Assembly: GCA_965153355.1 (NCBI GenBank)
Contig: OZ231126.1
Coordinates: 34,224,001 to 34,288,000, forward strand
Reading direction: 5' to 3'
Source: Flaccisagitta enflata
Lineage: Eukaryota; Chaetognatha; Sagittoidea; Aphragmophora
DNA: 64,000 bases
Made by a program: the position numbers and the translations under genes. The first letter of the stretch is position 1; each line of letters opens with the position of its first letter. The notes below the pieces were generated by a model. The model did no database searches. It was not told the DNA's origin and saw only the letters and a program-made list of their open reading frames with translations. Of this stretch, positions 1 to 13,028 are shown piece by piece.

Positions 1-106
1 GTTCTCCCCTCGAGGCAACATACACACGAAACGTGACCCCCTTTCACCTAAACGCAATACGAGGGTTCATTTTCCTTTGCCCATTCTCCAACCGAACGTG
101 AAACTG
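1..106. other. Unique sequence at window edge
   Basis: Ordinary mixed-composition sequence. I see no gene, repeat or signal in it. Confidence 0.5.
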
Positions 107-197
107 AGGTTCTAAAGGGGCAGTGGTTGGAAGGAAGGTGCTAGAAGGTTCTAAAGGGGCAGTAGTTGGAAGGAAGGTGCTAGAAGGTTCTAGGCAA
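107..197. repeat. Two-copy 40-bp tandem repeat
   Basis: A unit starting AGGTTCTAAAGGGGCAGT and ending GGAAGGTGCTAGA occurs twice, with a third partial start. The copies are nearly identical (GTGGTTGG against GTAGTTGG). The open frames across it only translate the repeat. Confidence 0.85.
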
Positions 198-585
198 GAA
201 AAAACCATTTCTATCGGGTCGTGTCCGAGCACTGAAAATTTGCGATATTTCTGAGATAGCCGCTTATGCGTCAGCAAGGTCCGTTTCATGGAGTGATACG
301 AAATCACGAAAGTTATGATTTTTCTGATTCTTGTTTTTGGAAGCGATAAAGAAACATCTCTGTTTTCCGAATTGAACTATCGTTAGAAGTTTGATCAAAC
401 GAGAGGCCGATGATTGGAATGTTTTTGGAGTCGTATTTGTCATTTTGAGACCGTGAACCGAGATGAAAACATTGATCAAGATTCCTGATCGATATTTCCA
501 TCTTTCAGGACATCGATGGTGAGCAGTGAAGGGAGAAAAATCCGGACGTCTTCAGTCTGATGTCCCAGAAGGCGAGTGAAAAGAA
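198..585. other. No recognisable feature
   Basis: Unique-looking sequence. The short open frames here overlap each other and have no family resemblance. Confidence 0.4.
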
Positions 586-914
586 AACAAGGCCAACACC
601 TGTAAGGCGCGTGCCAGACTTGTGATACTCGTGACACAATGTTGGGACACAATGTCGGGACACAGTGACCGGACACAATGTCGGGACACAATATCGGGAC
701 ACTGTCGGAACACAATGTCGGGAAACAATGTCAGGAAACAACATCGGGAAACAATACCGAGACACAATATTGGGACACAATGTGGGGACACAATGTTGGG
801 ACACAATGTCGGGACACAATGTCGGGACACAATGTCAAGAACGCCCGTAAACGCCAAAAAAGCAGTGTCACCGACTGACTGATGGACTGACAGACGGACC
901 GGGTTGTAGAAAAC
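586..914 (+). mobile_element. Hairpin-tag element, 3' end lost, with 12-bp array
   Basis: It starts with the family 5' end AACAAGGCCAACACCTGTAA, followed by a decayed tag GGCGCGTGCCAGAC. The middle is replaced by a 12-bp tandem array (631-838). It then resumes with the family GACTGACTGATGG... tract and the box CCGGGTTGTAGA, but the terminal palindrome is absent and ordinary sequence follows. I read it as a truncated member of the dispersed family. Confidence 0.7.
631..838. repeat. 12-bp minisatellite, GACACAATGTCG type
   Basis: About 17 copies of a 12-bp unit (GACACAATGTCG and variants) lie inside the element at 586-914. The unit contains GACA...TGTC, so each copy is itself a small inverted repeat. 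Some copies lose bases or change to GGAAACAATGTC. Confidence 0.9.
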
Positions 915-1220
915 CACTCTCTTTTTCTCCAAAAAGGAGCCTAACAATCCTAATGAATGATAACCCCATGTACAATGTGACCTTTCCATGGTATTGTAAA
1001 AGGAGACTACTTCCAATTTTGTCAAGTGGTATTTTTTTTTCTTTTGATCTGGTAGAAACCGTGGCTATTTTTTTTTTCTACTAATCTCTTTGTAGTCGAG
1101 TCTAAATGATGCGGTGCCGGTTCCCTGCTGACATTTTTAATCTGTCATGAGCAGATGATATTACAACGACAACTTTTTTGTGCAAAACGATATCTTACAC
1201 AAAGGTGTTTGAGTATACAT
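915..1220. other. No recognisable feature
   Basis: A and T rich, with homopolymer T runs near 1030 and 1070. Nothing else is seen. Confidence 0.4.
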
Positions 1221-1412
1221 TTTTTAGTCACGTGCACGCTTAGCTTTTTTTCGTCGTTTTACGCCACTATAAGTCATTTTTAGTCATTTTAAGTTATTTA
1301 AGATTAATTGAAGTCAATTTACATTGAGTCTCTCAGACTTTTGGTCCTTTAGTCTTTTAGTCTTATGGTCTTTACAACCGCACGCGACTGTAAGGTGTTG
1401 GCCTTGTTTTTC
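1221..1412 (-). mobile_element. Hairpin-tag element, full length, reverse
   Basis: Read on the minus strand it begins AACAAGGCCAACACC with the tag AGTCGCGTGC. The middle carries AAGTCATTTT-type repeats, and the end on the plus strand is TTTTTTAGTCACGTGCACG. The GACC tract is almost gone and one arm of the 3' palindrome is decayed (ACGCTTAGC). It is probably an old copy of the subtype also seen at 14049-14249. Confidence 0.7.
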
Positions 1413-1634
1413 TTCAAACCAAGTTGGCTTTTTGTGTCTCTGATATGCGTTTGGGAACAAACTGAGCAAGGGAAGTACTGCCGAGCGAATAGTGAGTGAA
1501 ACAGTCTTACAAATTTGGTACGTGACTAACAAATGGTAAAATTCACGGAACAATGAAAAACAAAGAAAAAGAAGATGAAAAGACAACAACGTTGTTTGAC
1601 GGTAAATGACACTTTGGCCCGATGATTCACCAGA
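1413..1634. other. No recognisable feature
   Basis: Unique sequence between two hairpin-tag elements in opposite orientation. Confidence 0.4.
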
Positions 1635-1836
1635 TCAAGGCCGGATACACGGCTACCGAAGTCGCGTGTGGGTGGGCAGGGGCCATATTTGAGGTCACTA
1701 GACCATTTAAGCAATAGCTGTAGGGTCAAAGAAATAAAATCATAAAAAAAGTAAAACGTGACCGACCGACCAACTGACTGACCAACAGACGGACGGACAA
1801 AGCGGGTTGTAGAGTCTCGTGCACGCGACTAAAAAT
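1635..1836 (+). mobile_element. Hairpin-tag element, full length
   Basis: A complete 0.2-kb copy: CAAGGCCGGATACACGGCTA, tag AGTCGCGTGT, GGGTGGGCAGGGGCC, a middle ending in GTAAAACGTGACC, a GACC/GGAC tract, AAAGCGGGTTGTAGAG, then the 3' hairpin AGTCTCGTGCACGCGACT and AAAAA. The tag matches the reverse complement of the 3' arm at 9 of 10 positions. The copy at 13593-13790 is nearly identical throughout. Confidence 0.85.
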
Positions 1837-2292
1837 CCATATAATCCAAGTTTTTCATTGCATCGGTGTTGATTGGATGAGCCTGAGCACGGAGAGACTT
1901 TAGCTTAAGGCTTTTTGCAAGGGAGTACGAGGGTTCGACTCATTCTACGCGCCGAGCGTGAACGATATCAGAGGATGAAATTAATAACAGCCTTCACAAA
2001 CATTTCAAAATACACCGGGTTTTGGCAGCCACCGAAGTTTTGTATACACGTTGCAAGTGGCAAAAAAGAACAAAACATAACTATTTACCATGTCATTTGA
2101 AAAAGTATCTGCCACATGAGTCGAGAAAAACCGTCTCCCGCACCGATTAACGATTTGTTTTCTTTTCCATCTTCAAAGTGCGATCACGTAATACTCTTCG
2201 TCCATCCGTATGTCCTCCATTCGCCTTAACAGTAAAGCCTTCCGTCTCCGTCTACGTTTTTGTTTCTGTCTGTCTCTCTTTGTGTGTCTAAG
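1837..2292. other. No recognisable feature
   Basis: Unique sequence. A B-box-like GGTTCGACTCA occurs near 1930, but no tRNA fold can be built around it. Confidence 0.4.

Positions 2293-2389
<97 letters not shown>
2293..2389. repeat. CT dinucleotide microsatellite
   Basis: About 48 uninterrupted CT units. The long Ser/Leu open frames spanning it are translations of the repeat. Confidence 0.97.
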
Positions 2390-2390
<1 letters not shown>

Positions 2391-3590
2391 CTTTTGTTTC
2401 CTACATGGGGTGGTTTTGTTTGTTTTCTTCCCCTCTATACAATTCTTTCCATTCGCTTCTTTTACATTTTCGTCTATTGTTCTTCCCTCTAAAGCTTCCT
2501 CGGCCTCCTTAGAAAAGAAAAAAAAAACTACACCACTGGCATTCTTTTGCCACCATCTTCGCCTCCACTGCCGGTTTTCTAACAGTCTACCACTTCAAGC
2601 TCCACTACCAGCGGTACTTTCACTGCCATTGAAATCTCCTTTATTCACCCCGCCTCCACGGCCACGATTGCTATCTTCTCTGCTCCCTCCACCAAGGCTA
2701 CCGCTACATTCGCTTTCATCAACTCCGCCACCTCCACCATTTCTTCGAATCTTCCCACCATCTTTCACACGCTTACTTCTCTCATTTTGGCCGACCATAT
2801 TTTTTTTTCTCTTGTCCTTCGCCCATAAATTCTCAAACGGTTTTCCCACTTTTCTTCTTCCTCTTTTTCCTTCTTCTTCCTTCTTCTTCCTCAGTTCTTT
2901 TTTGTTTTCTTCTTTTTTGTTGATTTTTCTTTTCCTCCATTTTGACGCAACCTCTTCGTATAAGCATCTTCCTTCGCCCTCATTATCAACCAATATCCTC
3001 TCATTTCCTTTTTAAATCATTATTCAAAATTACCATCTTTATTATGATCGTCACCGGTAACAAATATTAATCGTTATTCAAGAACAATTCGGTGAAACTG
3101 TTTTGAACCTCAGTAAGATGTTTTGCCCTTGGCATGACAATTTCAACTTCTTGTTTAATTCGAATCAAAATACACTACTGATCTTAACTGGTTTTCTCGT
3201 ATAATTTTGTGAATTACTTAATTCTTTCATCCTCTTCTAGTCTTAAGAAAATCAAAACCATCACATTTCATCCCAGATCCCACAAGAAACCATCCCAATG
3301 CATCAGTAACATCTCATCCTATGAAACCTTTCCACTCCGTCCCCTCTCATTCTAAACGATCGGTTTACCATGCCACAAGCTCCATATCACCAACACTTTA
3401 GACCACTTTCATACGTGAAAAATTCACAAATACCTGCTTATCGTCCCGGGCCAGCTCCTAAACCATTTATCTTGAAAAAAAAGGAAAATATGGCCATGTA
3501 CTAAGGCTTACACACGCCATTCAAGCCTCACTCTCGCTTCTTGACTCGACTTGACCCGCCTCTCGTTAGCGCGAGGTTGACTCACCTTGG

Positions 3591-3592
<2 letters not shown>
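2390..3592. other. Pyrimidine-rich tract, no gene recognised
   Basis: From 2390 to about 3015 the plus strand is strongly pyrimidine-rich, with TTCTTCCTC-like stretches. This gives a 251-aa Ser/Leu/Phe/Pro frame on plus and a 132-aa Arg/Lys/Glu/Gly frame on minus. Neither has recognisable domains, and both look compositional. From 3016 to 3592 the sequence is ordinary. Confidence 0.5.

Positions 3593-3682
<90 letters not shown>
3593..3682. repeat. CT dinucleotide microsatellite
   Basis: About 45 CT units, uninterrupted. Confidence 0.97.
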
Positions 3683-6100
<2,418 letters not shown>

Positions 6101-6192
6101 CCACCACTGCACCGCACTGCACTGCACCACTGCACCGCACTGCACTGCACCACTGCACCACCCACTGCCCAGCACTGCACCACTGCACCACC
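6101..6192. repeat. CACTGC minisatellite
   Basis: Interleaved CACTGCAC and CACCACTGCAC units form a higher-order repeat of about 28 bp. Short open frames on both strands only translate it. Confidence 0.85.
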
Positions 6193-6219
6193 CACTCACA
6201 CGCATGTATCGCCTTTTAT

Positions 6220-6262
6220 TAGGTCTTTCCCTCAAGTCTTTTCTTAGGTCTTTCCCTCAAGT
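6220..6262. repeat. 24-bp tandem duplication
   Basis: TAGGTCTTTCCCTCAAGTC occurs twice in tandem with a short spacer. Confidence 0.75.
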
Positions 6263-6411
6263 CGCGTGTTTTTAACTATGTTCTCCGTTCCGTCCGGTAA
6301 TAATTCGATTTTCATCTCCGCGTATCATCTTGGTTCCTTTTCAACAGATCGACAATTTTCGACTCTTAAGATTCACTAGAGAATAAATCGAATCGTCTTA
6401 CTTTTTAGGTG

Positions 6412-6510
6412 CGCCAAAGCACCTCTATAATAGGCTATGTCCGTCGGTTGGTCTGTTGGGTAACGCATTTGTTTGACGATCCACCCGGCGCACCTCATTG
6501 GCCTACTTGC
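6412..6510 (-). mobile_element. Hairpin-tag element, AGGTGCG type, reverse
   Basis: Read on minus: GGCAAGTAGGCCAATG, tag AGGTGCGCC, GGGTGGATCGTC, a short GACC tract, TATAG, then the 3' hairpin AGGTGCTTTGGCGCACCT and AAAAAG. The tag is the exact reverse complement of the hairpin's right arm. It forms a near-perfect inverted pair with the copy at 6556-6685. Confidence 0.85.
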
Positions 6511-6555
6511 CCTTTTTTTCTTCTTTTTCCCGTTTTTTCCTTTCCTTCTCTTTAA

Positions 6556-6685
6556 AAAACAAGGCTAAGTAGGCCAATAAGATGCGACGTGTGGATCGTC
6601 GAACGAATGCGTTACCCGACCGACCGAGAGACCGACCGACGGACACAGCCAGTTATAGACCTGCTTTGTCGCACCTAAAATCATT
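6556..6685 (+). mobile_element. Hairpin-tag element, AGGTGCG type, forward
   Basis: ACAAGGCTAAGTAGGCCAAT, tag AGATGCGACG, GTGTGGATCGTC, GACC tract, then TATAGACCTGCTTTGTCGCACCTAAAA in pieces. The tag's GCGAC pairs with GTCGC at the 3' end, while the partner copy at 6412-6510 has GCGCC with GGCGC, so the pair has changed on both sides. The 45-bp spacer between the two copies is pyrimidine-rich. Confidence 0.85.
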
Positions 6686-6718
6686 CTCAAACAATCCAAA
6701 ACGGAAGCGCGCACGCGC

Positions 6719-6721
<3 letters not shown>

Positions 6722-6812
<91 letters not shown>
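6722..6812. repeat. CA dinucleotide microsatellite
   Basis: About 45 CA units, directly after a CGCACGCG-rich leader and close to the end of the preceding hairpin-tag element. Confidence 0.97.
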
Positions 6813-6814
<2 letters not shown>

Positions 6815-7020
6815 TTGCTTTGCGCCATAGTGGTCCCACAGCAGCAAAGAGGACGTCAAAGTCATGTGACCACTGATATCTTTGGGATGGTGTCGGTGAA
6901 GTGACACTTTACGCTCCAAACTTATCTCCTCAAATCATTGGAGCATCGTGTCAAGAGACCCTCTTGAGATCGGTGCACATAGCAGAGTGGCGATCGCACG
7001 CTAGTGAAGTAGTTGTGTTG
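6813..7020. other. No recognisable feature
   Basis: Unique sequence between the CA tract and the 81-bp minisatellite. Confidence 0.4.
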
Positions 7021-7500
7021 GTGTGTTGGTGTGTTGGTGTGTTGGTGTGCACAATAGCTCTAAATCACCACCTATCAAGTAAAATTACCTATCTCAACTC
7101 CAGCCCCCCCAAACCACCCCTTTCCACCCACACAACAGCTCTAAATCACCACCTATCAAGTAAAATTACCTATCTCAACTCCAGCCCCCCCAAACCACCC
7201 CTTTCCACCCCCACAATAGCTCGAAATCACCACCTATCAAGTAGAATTACCTATCTCAACTCCAGGCCCCCCAAACCACCCCAAACCACCCACACAATAG
7301 CTCTAAATCACCACCTATCAAGTAAAATTACCTATCTCAACTCCAGCCCCCCCCAAACCACCCCTTTCCACCCACACAATAGCTCTAAATCACCACCTAT
7401 CGAGTAAAATTACCTATCTCAACTCCAGCCCCCCCAAACCACCCCTTTCCACCCACACGTGTGTTGATGTTGGAGTGTTGGTGTTGGTGTGTTGGTTTGA
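7021..7500. repeat. 81-bp minisatellite, five copies, GTGTTGG borders
   Basis: The unit starts ACAATAGCTCTAAATCACCA and ends CCCCTTTCCACCCAC. Starts are at 7051, 7132, 7213, 7294 and 7376. Copies differ by single bases, a varying C run and one CCCCAAACC for CCCCTTTCC change. The array is bordered on both sides by GTGTTGGTGTGTTGG runs (7013-7050 and 7459-7500). The 168-aa frame over it is a repeat translation. Confidence 0.93.
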
Positions 7501-8512
<1,012 letters not shown>

Positions 8513-8663
8513 GGACACACGGCCATCAGTTGCGGACGAGTGGGCAGGAGCGGAAATACGCGTTTTCCCACTTTTCGTTTCGATGGTTACAGACGGACAG
8601 ACGGACGGACGGACGGACGGACGGACAAAGCCTCTTATAGAGTTGCGTGTCCGCAACTAAAAA
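8513..8663 (+). mobile_element. Hairpin-tag element, AGTTGCG type
   Basis: The most compact complete copy, at 151 bp: CAACAAGGCCGGACACACGG, tag AGTTGCGGAC, GAGTGGGCAGGAGCGG, a short middle, a pure GGAC tract, AAAGCCTCTTATAGAG, 3' hairpin AGTTGCGTGTCCGCAACT, AAAAA. The tag is the exact reverse complement of the last 10 nt of the hairpin. It differs from the common type at the same position on both sides, so pairing is retained. Confidence 0.9.
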
Positions 8664-8724
8664 TGATCGAACGCCAATTACACAGTAAAACTGATAATGT
8701 CCCATTTCAATTTCAAAAGCAATT

Positions 8725-9072
8725 AACCAGCAGACTTAAACCAGCAGACTTAAACCAGCAGACTTAAACCAGCAGACTTAAACCAGCAGACTTAAACCAG
8801 CAGACTTAAACCAGCAGACTTAAACCAGCAGTCTTAAACCAGCAGACTTAAACAAGCAGACTTAAACCAGCAGTCCAAAACCAGCAGACTTAAACAAGCA
8901 GACTTAAACCAGCAGACTTAAACCAGCAGACTTTAACCAGCCAACTTAAACCAGCAGACTTAAACGAGCAAACTTAAACCAGCAAACTTAAACCAGCCGA
9001 CTTAAACCAGCCAGCTTAAACAAGTCAACTTAAACCAGCCGACTTAAACAAGCAGACTTAAACCAGCAGACT
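8725..9072. repeat. 14-bp minisatellite, CCAGCAGACTTAAA type
   Basis: About 25 copies of CCAGCAGACTTAAA, diverging toward the 3' end (CCAGCCGACTTAAA, CAAGTCAACTTAAA). The same unit forms the larger array at 17750-18484. In both places a CCAAAA array follows immediately, so the two loci share a composite structure. Confidence 0.95.
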
Positions 9073-9084
9073 TGAAATGACATA

Positions 9085-9760
9085 AATGACCAAAACATAC
9101 CAAAAAACATAAATGACCAAAAAACCAAAAACCAAAAAACCAAAAAACAAAAAAACAAAAAACAAAGAACCAAAAAAAAACAACCTAAAGGCCAACACCT
9201 ATAACCAAAACACAAAAAATAACAAAAACCAAAAAACCAAAAACCAAAAAATCAAAAAACCAAAAAACCAAAAACCAAAAAATAAAAAAAACCAAAAAAC
9301 CAAAAACCAAAAACCAAAAAAAAAACAAGAAGCCAAAAAACAAAAAAACAAAAAACAAGAAAAAACAAAAAAAAACAAAAAACAAAAAACAAAAAATAAA
9401 AAAAAAAAACAAAAAAAAACAAAAAAACAAAAAATAAAAAACAAAAAACAAAAAAAACAAAAAAACAAAAAATCCAATAAAACAAAAAAAAACCAAAAAA
9501 CCAAAAACATCAACGACCAAAACATACCAAAAAACCAAAAAGCCAATAACCAAAAAACCAAACAACCAAAAACAAATGACCAAAAAAAAGGCAAAAAACC
9601 ATGTTAAATGACCAAAAAACAAAAAACCAAAAACCAGAAAACCAAATAACCAAAAAACCAAAAACCAAAAACCAAAAACAAAAAAAAACAAACAAAAAAC
9701 CAAAAAACATAATTGACCAAAACATACCAAAAAAGCATGTTAAATGACCAAAAATGACCT
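9085..9760. repeat. CCAAAAA-type degenerate array
   Basis: A purine-rich array of ACCAAAAAACC and AAAACAAAAA variants, with occasional ATAAATGACCAAAACATACC. Near 9188-9205 it contains AAAGGCCAACACCTATAACC, which resembles a hairpin-tag element 5' end. The Phe/Leu/Trp-rich minus-strand frames look like membrane proteins but are pure repeat. Confidence 0.9.
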
Positions 9761-9849
9761 GAAATGTCCTTAAATGACTTAAAATGACTTAAAACTACTT
9801 TTAATGCCCAAAAATGACACACATGACTTAAATGAACAAAGTGACGTAA
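9761..9849. repeat. TGAC-rich degenerate decamer array
   Basis: AAATGACCTGAAATGTCC-like decamers. The stretch matches 18960-19052 in the 2.3-kb element and ends with the shared motif GAACAAAGTGACGTAAG. Confidence 0.8.
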
Positions 9850-10434
9850 GACGGCGTTCCTCCGAAGGCAACATTTGCGTTCCAAGGGGAGTCAAAGTAA
9901 AAAATTAGAATGATTGAAACTGAATGATTAAACTAAAATATTCATTGAGATGTTTCATGATTGATATTTTTTTGCATAACTTACATTCAAACATGAAAAA
10001 GAACCAAATGAAGCTAACATTAATGAAAAAAATAAAGTGCAAATTATTGAAAATTTCATTTTTGGTAACTGACAGGGGGCCTGTTGAAATTCTAAGATTG
10101 CATAGAAAATGAATAAAACAAAGTTCTCGATTACGAAGAGAACTATGTTTTTGGAAATGCAAAATTTCCCTGCATTTGAGAGTCTTAGAATTTAAACGGC
10201 AAGAACATACAAAAAATGTAAGCAAAATTTCATTAAAAACCTTTATTTTTTTACTTTTCTCATATGAATTGCATAGTCAAAATCATTTTTTAGGTCAGAA
10301 TATGATAGAAATGTATACACCAAGTGTCTTTAGAGACAATTTATCTCTTAAAATCATTCTTGCACCATTATTGTCCAGAGAAAGATGCAAAAAGTATACT
10401 GAAACACTTAGTTTTCCTTCAAAAACTTGCCGTC
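9850..10434. mobile_element. 0.58-kb insertion with GACGGC ends
   Basis: The sister copy reads GTGACGTAAGTAATCAAAAA without interruption (near 19045-19065). Here GTGACGTAAG is followed by 0.58 kb of A and T rich unique sequence before ATAAATGATCAAAAATGAC resumes. The insert starts GACGGCGTTCC and ends GCCGTC, a 6-bp terminal inverted repeat with weak further similarity (GAAGG inside both ends). Flanks GTAA and ATAA are a possible but imperfect 4-bp duplication. Short frames inside have no recognised function. Confidence 0.65.
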
Positions 10435-10619
10435 ATAAATGATCAAAAATGACTAAAAGCAACCAAAAATGACCAAAAACAACAAAAAACTGACTCAAAA
10501 TAACTCCAGATGACCAAAAATGACCAAAAATGTCACAAAAAAGCACAGTGTTACGGACCGACGGACCGACCGACCGACCGACGGAGCCAGTTGAAGAGTC
10601 GCCTGCACGCGACTAAAAA
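10435..10619 (+). mobile_element. 3' module of an array-bearing hairpin-tag element
   Basis: TGACC-type decamers lead into CAGTGTTACGG, an ACCG/GACC tract, GGAGCCAGTTGAAGAG and the hairpin GTCGCCTGCACGCGACT, AAAAA. Together with the arrays at 8725-9849 it resembles the 17483-19820 element. A clear AACAAGGCC start was not found just upstream of 8725, so the 5' end may be lost. Confidence 0.7.
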
Positions 10620-10762
10620 CTGAAAACGAATTTTCAGCGGTCTTTTTATTTTTTTCTTCTTTTTTTTGAGAGAGAGAGAGAGACGGGGTTTACGAGGAGG
10701 AAGAGGAGGAGAAAAAGGCCCGAGAAAACTTACAACTGGGCTTAGAAGAGATATAAGAAAGG
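10620..10762. other. Short unique spacer with GA run
   Basis: Includes about seven GA units near 10668. Nothing else is seen. Confidence 0.4.
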
Positions 10763-10804
10763 AACAAGGCCGGATACACGGGCCAAGACGGTGCGCCGAG
10801 CGTT

Positions 10805-11130
10805 ATTTATTCATAGCTATCCCTAGCTCCATCAGACCTATCCCTAGCTCTATCAAACCATTCCTAGCTCTGTCAGACCTATCCCGCCGGGCATTATCAA
10901 TCCATAGCTATCCCTAGCTCCATCAGACCTATCCCTAGCTCTATCAGACCATTCCTAGCTCTATAAGACCTATCCCGAGCTCTATCAGGCCTCTCCCGAG
11001 CTCTATCAGACCTTTCCCAAGCTCTATTAGACCTATCACCAGCTCTATCAGACCCATCCCCAGCTCTATCAGACCTATCCTAAGACCTATCCGACCTATC
11101 CCCAGCTCTATACGACCTAACCGTAGCTGA
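10805..11130. repeat. 20-bp minisatellite, TATCCCTAGCTC type
   Basis: About 15 copies of a unit like CCTAGCTCTATCAGACCTAT, with variants CCGAGCTC and CCAAGCTC. It lies in the first half of the element at 10763-12305. Confidence 0.9.
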
Positions 11131-11134
11131 GTAT

Positions 11135-12035
11135 ATTAGTATCGTTTATGATATATATGATATATATGATAAATTGATATATATGATATATACGATATAT
11201 ATGATATATATGATATATATGATATATGATATGATATATGATATATATGATATGATATATGATATGATATGATATATGATATGATATATGATATGATATG
11301 ATATATGATATGATATATGACAGGATATACGACAGGATATATGACAGGATATATGATATATATGATATGATATTTGATATGATATATGATGTGACATATG
11401 ATATGATATATGATATGATATATGATATGATACATGATATGATATATGATATGATATGATATATGATATGATATATGATATGATATATGATATGATATAT
11501 GATATGATATATGATATGATATATGATATGATATATGATATGATATGATATGATATATGATATGATATATGATATGATATATGATATATGATATGATATA
11601 TGATATGATATGATATATGATATGATATATGATATGATATATGATATGATGTGTGATATGATGTGTGATATGATGTGTGATATGATGTATGATATGATGT
11701 ATGATATGATGTATGATATGATGTATGATATGATGTATGATATGATGTATGATATGATATATGATATGATATGATATATGATATGATATATGATATGATA
11801 TATGATATGATATATGATATGATATATAATATATGATACATGATATGATATATGATATATGTTTGATATATGTATGATATATGTATATATATATATATGA
11901 TATATGATATATATATGTATGATATATATATATAATATATATGTGATATATGATATACGTATATGATGATATATATGATATGATATACATATCATTCATG
12001 ATATATATCATTTATGATATATTATTATCATTTAT
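11135..12035. repeat. GATAT satellite, 0.9 kb
   Basis: GATATGATATAT and relatives in blocks, including local variants GACAGGATAT (near 11320), GATATGATGTGT and GATATGATGTAT (11650-11760). The blocks suggest local amplification of variants. The roughly 290-aa minus-strand frames rich in Ile/Ser/Tyr/His are translations of this array in all three frames, not genes. Confidence 0.95.
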
Positions 12036-12305
12036 GATGAACGAAATGAGTTTTCTATTGATTTTAAACATTTTTAGCGATTTTTCATTCGAGCGTGACC
12101 AACGGATGGATGGACGGACGGACAGAGCTTCTTTTGGAGATGCTATGGCGCATCTAAAAATCATCCTAGCATATTTCTGAATCATTTCCAGTGATTTTTT
12201 CTTCTTTTCGAGATTTTCAACTCGAGCGTGACCGACCAACCGACCGACCGACCGACCGACCGACAGACAGAGCCTCTCATAGAGGTGCTATGGCGCACCT
12301 AAAAA

Positions 12306-13028
12306 TATCGTAAAATAAAACGACAAAGGCTGTCCTTTAACTTAAAGATTAAGGGTTGGGGGCAAAGCGAGAATGTGCGGAAGGAAAATATGGTGCTAAG
12401 GCAGCCACATGAAATATTTGAAGAAAAAAGTAAAAAATTGTAGAATGATGCTTTTTCATGTCGACATTCAAGATCAATACGGGAACAATACGGGGGTTTG
12501 GAGTGGAAGGAGGGAGTACAACTTGTGGTGACTGGTGTAGATAGAAAAATTCGACAGGAGAGAAATTGAAGGTTTGGGAGGGAACGAACTAAAAAAATTC
12601 TGTAGACTCAAGCAAAACAGCATAAAAAGTCACCATGGGCTGAAAAAAAAGCGAACAATAGAGGTGGAGAATAAAACCTGGGATACATAGAATGGCGTAA
12701 GACTTTTTCTTCTCCCAGAGACTTTACACGTTCAAAGATCACCGAGTTTCCGTGTTTCCCCTTTGAAAAGATAATCTTCTTCGCGGAGGGAAAAAGGAAA
12801 AAAAATTCCCTAAAACGACAAAAACCTTTCAACAAAAGAAGTAGAAACAGAAAGGAACAGCGCAAAAATACAGAATGGCACTTTTTATATGTTTCTTTTC
12901 CTTCTCTCTGCTTGTGTATCTTTATGCGACTTTTCTTCTTGTTTTTTTTTCCTCTTTCTTTTTAGAATTTGCGATACTTTTCTTCTCCTCTTTATTCTTT
13001 TGTTCTAACACGCGTTCCAGCGACATTA
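12306..13028. other. No recognisable gene
   Basis: Unique sequence. A 85-aa minus frame (12608-12865) and a 61-aa plus frame (12875-13060) are hydrophobic but unrecognised. Confidence 0.4.

Larger units (their letters stand above)
10763..12305 (+). mobile_element. Array-bearing hairpin-tag element, AGGTGCG type, 1.54 kb
   Basis: The 5' end is AACAAGGCCGGATACACGGG with tag GGTGCGCCGAGCG. Two unrelated arrays fill the middle. The 3' end occurs twice: the first (about 12060-12160) ends in the hairpin AGATGCTATGGCGCATCT, AAAAA, and the second (about 12190-12305) ends in AGGTGCTATGGCGCACCT, AAAAA. The 5' tag GGTGCGCC matches the second, outermost hairpin exactly and the first with a mismatch, so 10763-12305 is the likelier unit and the inner 3' module a duplication or older end. 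Confidence 0.75.

Noticed and set aside
1635-1836. Hairpin-tag elements as ordinary SINEs
   Set aside because: A 3' hairpin and A-run fit a retroposon, but I see no pol III promoter, no tRNA or 7SL head, no clear target duplications, and the paired 5' tag is not expected of SINEs. Left open rather than assigned.
1870-1950. A-box-like TAGCTTAAGG and B-box-like GGTTCGACTCA suggesting a tRNA or a pol III SINE head
   Set aside because: No acceptor, anticodon or T-arm pairing can be formed in the required positions.
2595-2993. 132-aa Arg/Lys/Glu/Gly-rich minus frame as a nuclear protein
   Set aside because: Follows directly from purine/pyrimidine bias of the tract; the plus strand is open as well.
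9185-9730. 181-aa minus frame rich in Phe, Leu and Trp
   Set aside because: Hydrophobicity comes from the CCAAAA array read backwards; not a membrane protein.
11117-12011. Three overlapping minus-strand frames of 231-292 aa rich in Ile, Ser, Tyr and His
   Set aside because: All three frames are open at once because the GATAT satellite lacks stop codons; no domain and no unique sequence.
11135-12035. GATAT array as a centromere
   Set aside because: Only 0.9 kb long and enclosed within a dispersed element; no evidence of a centromeric role.
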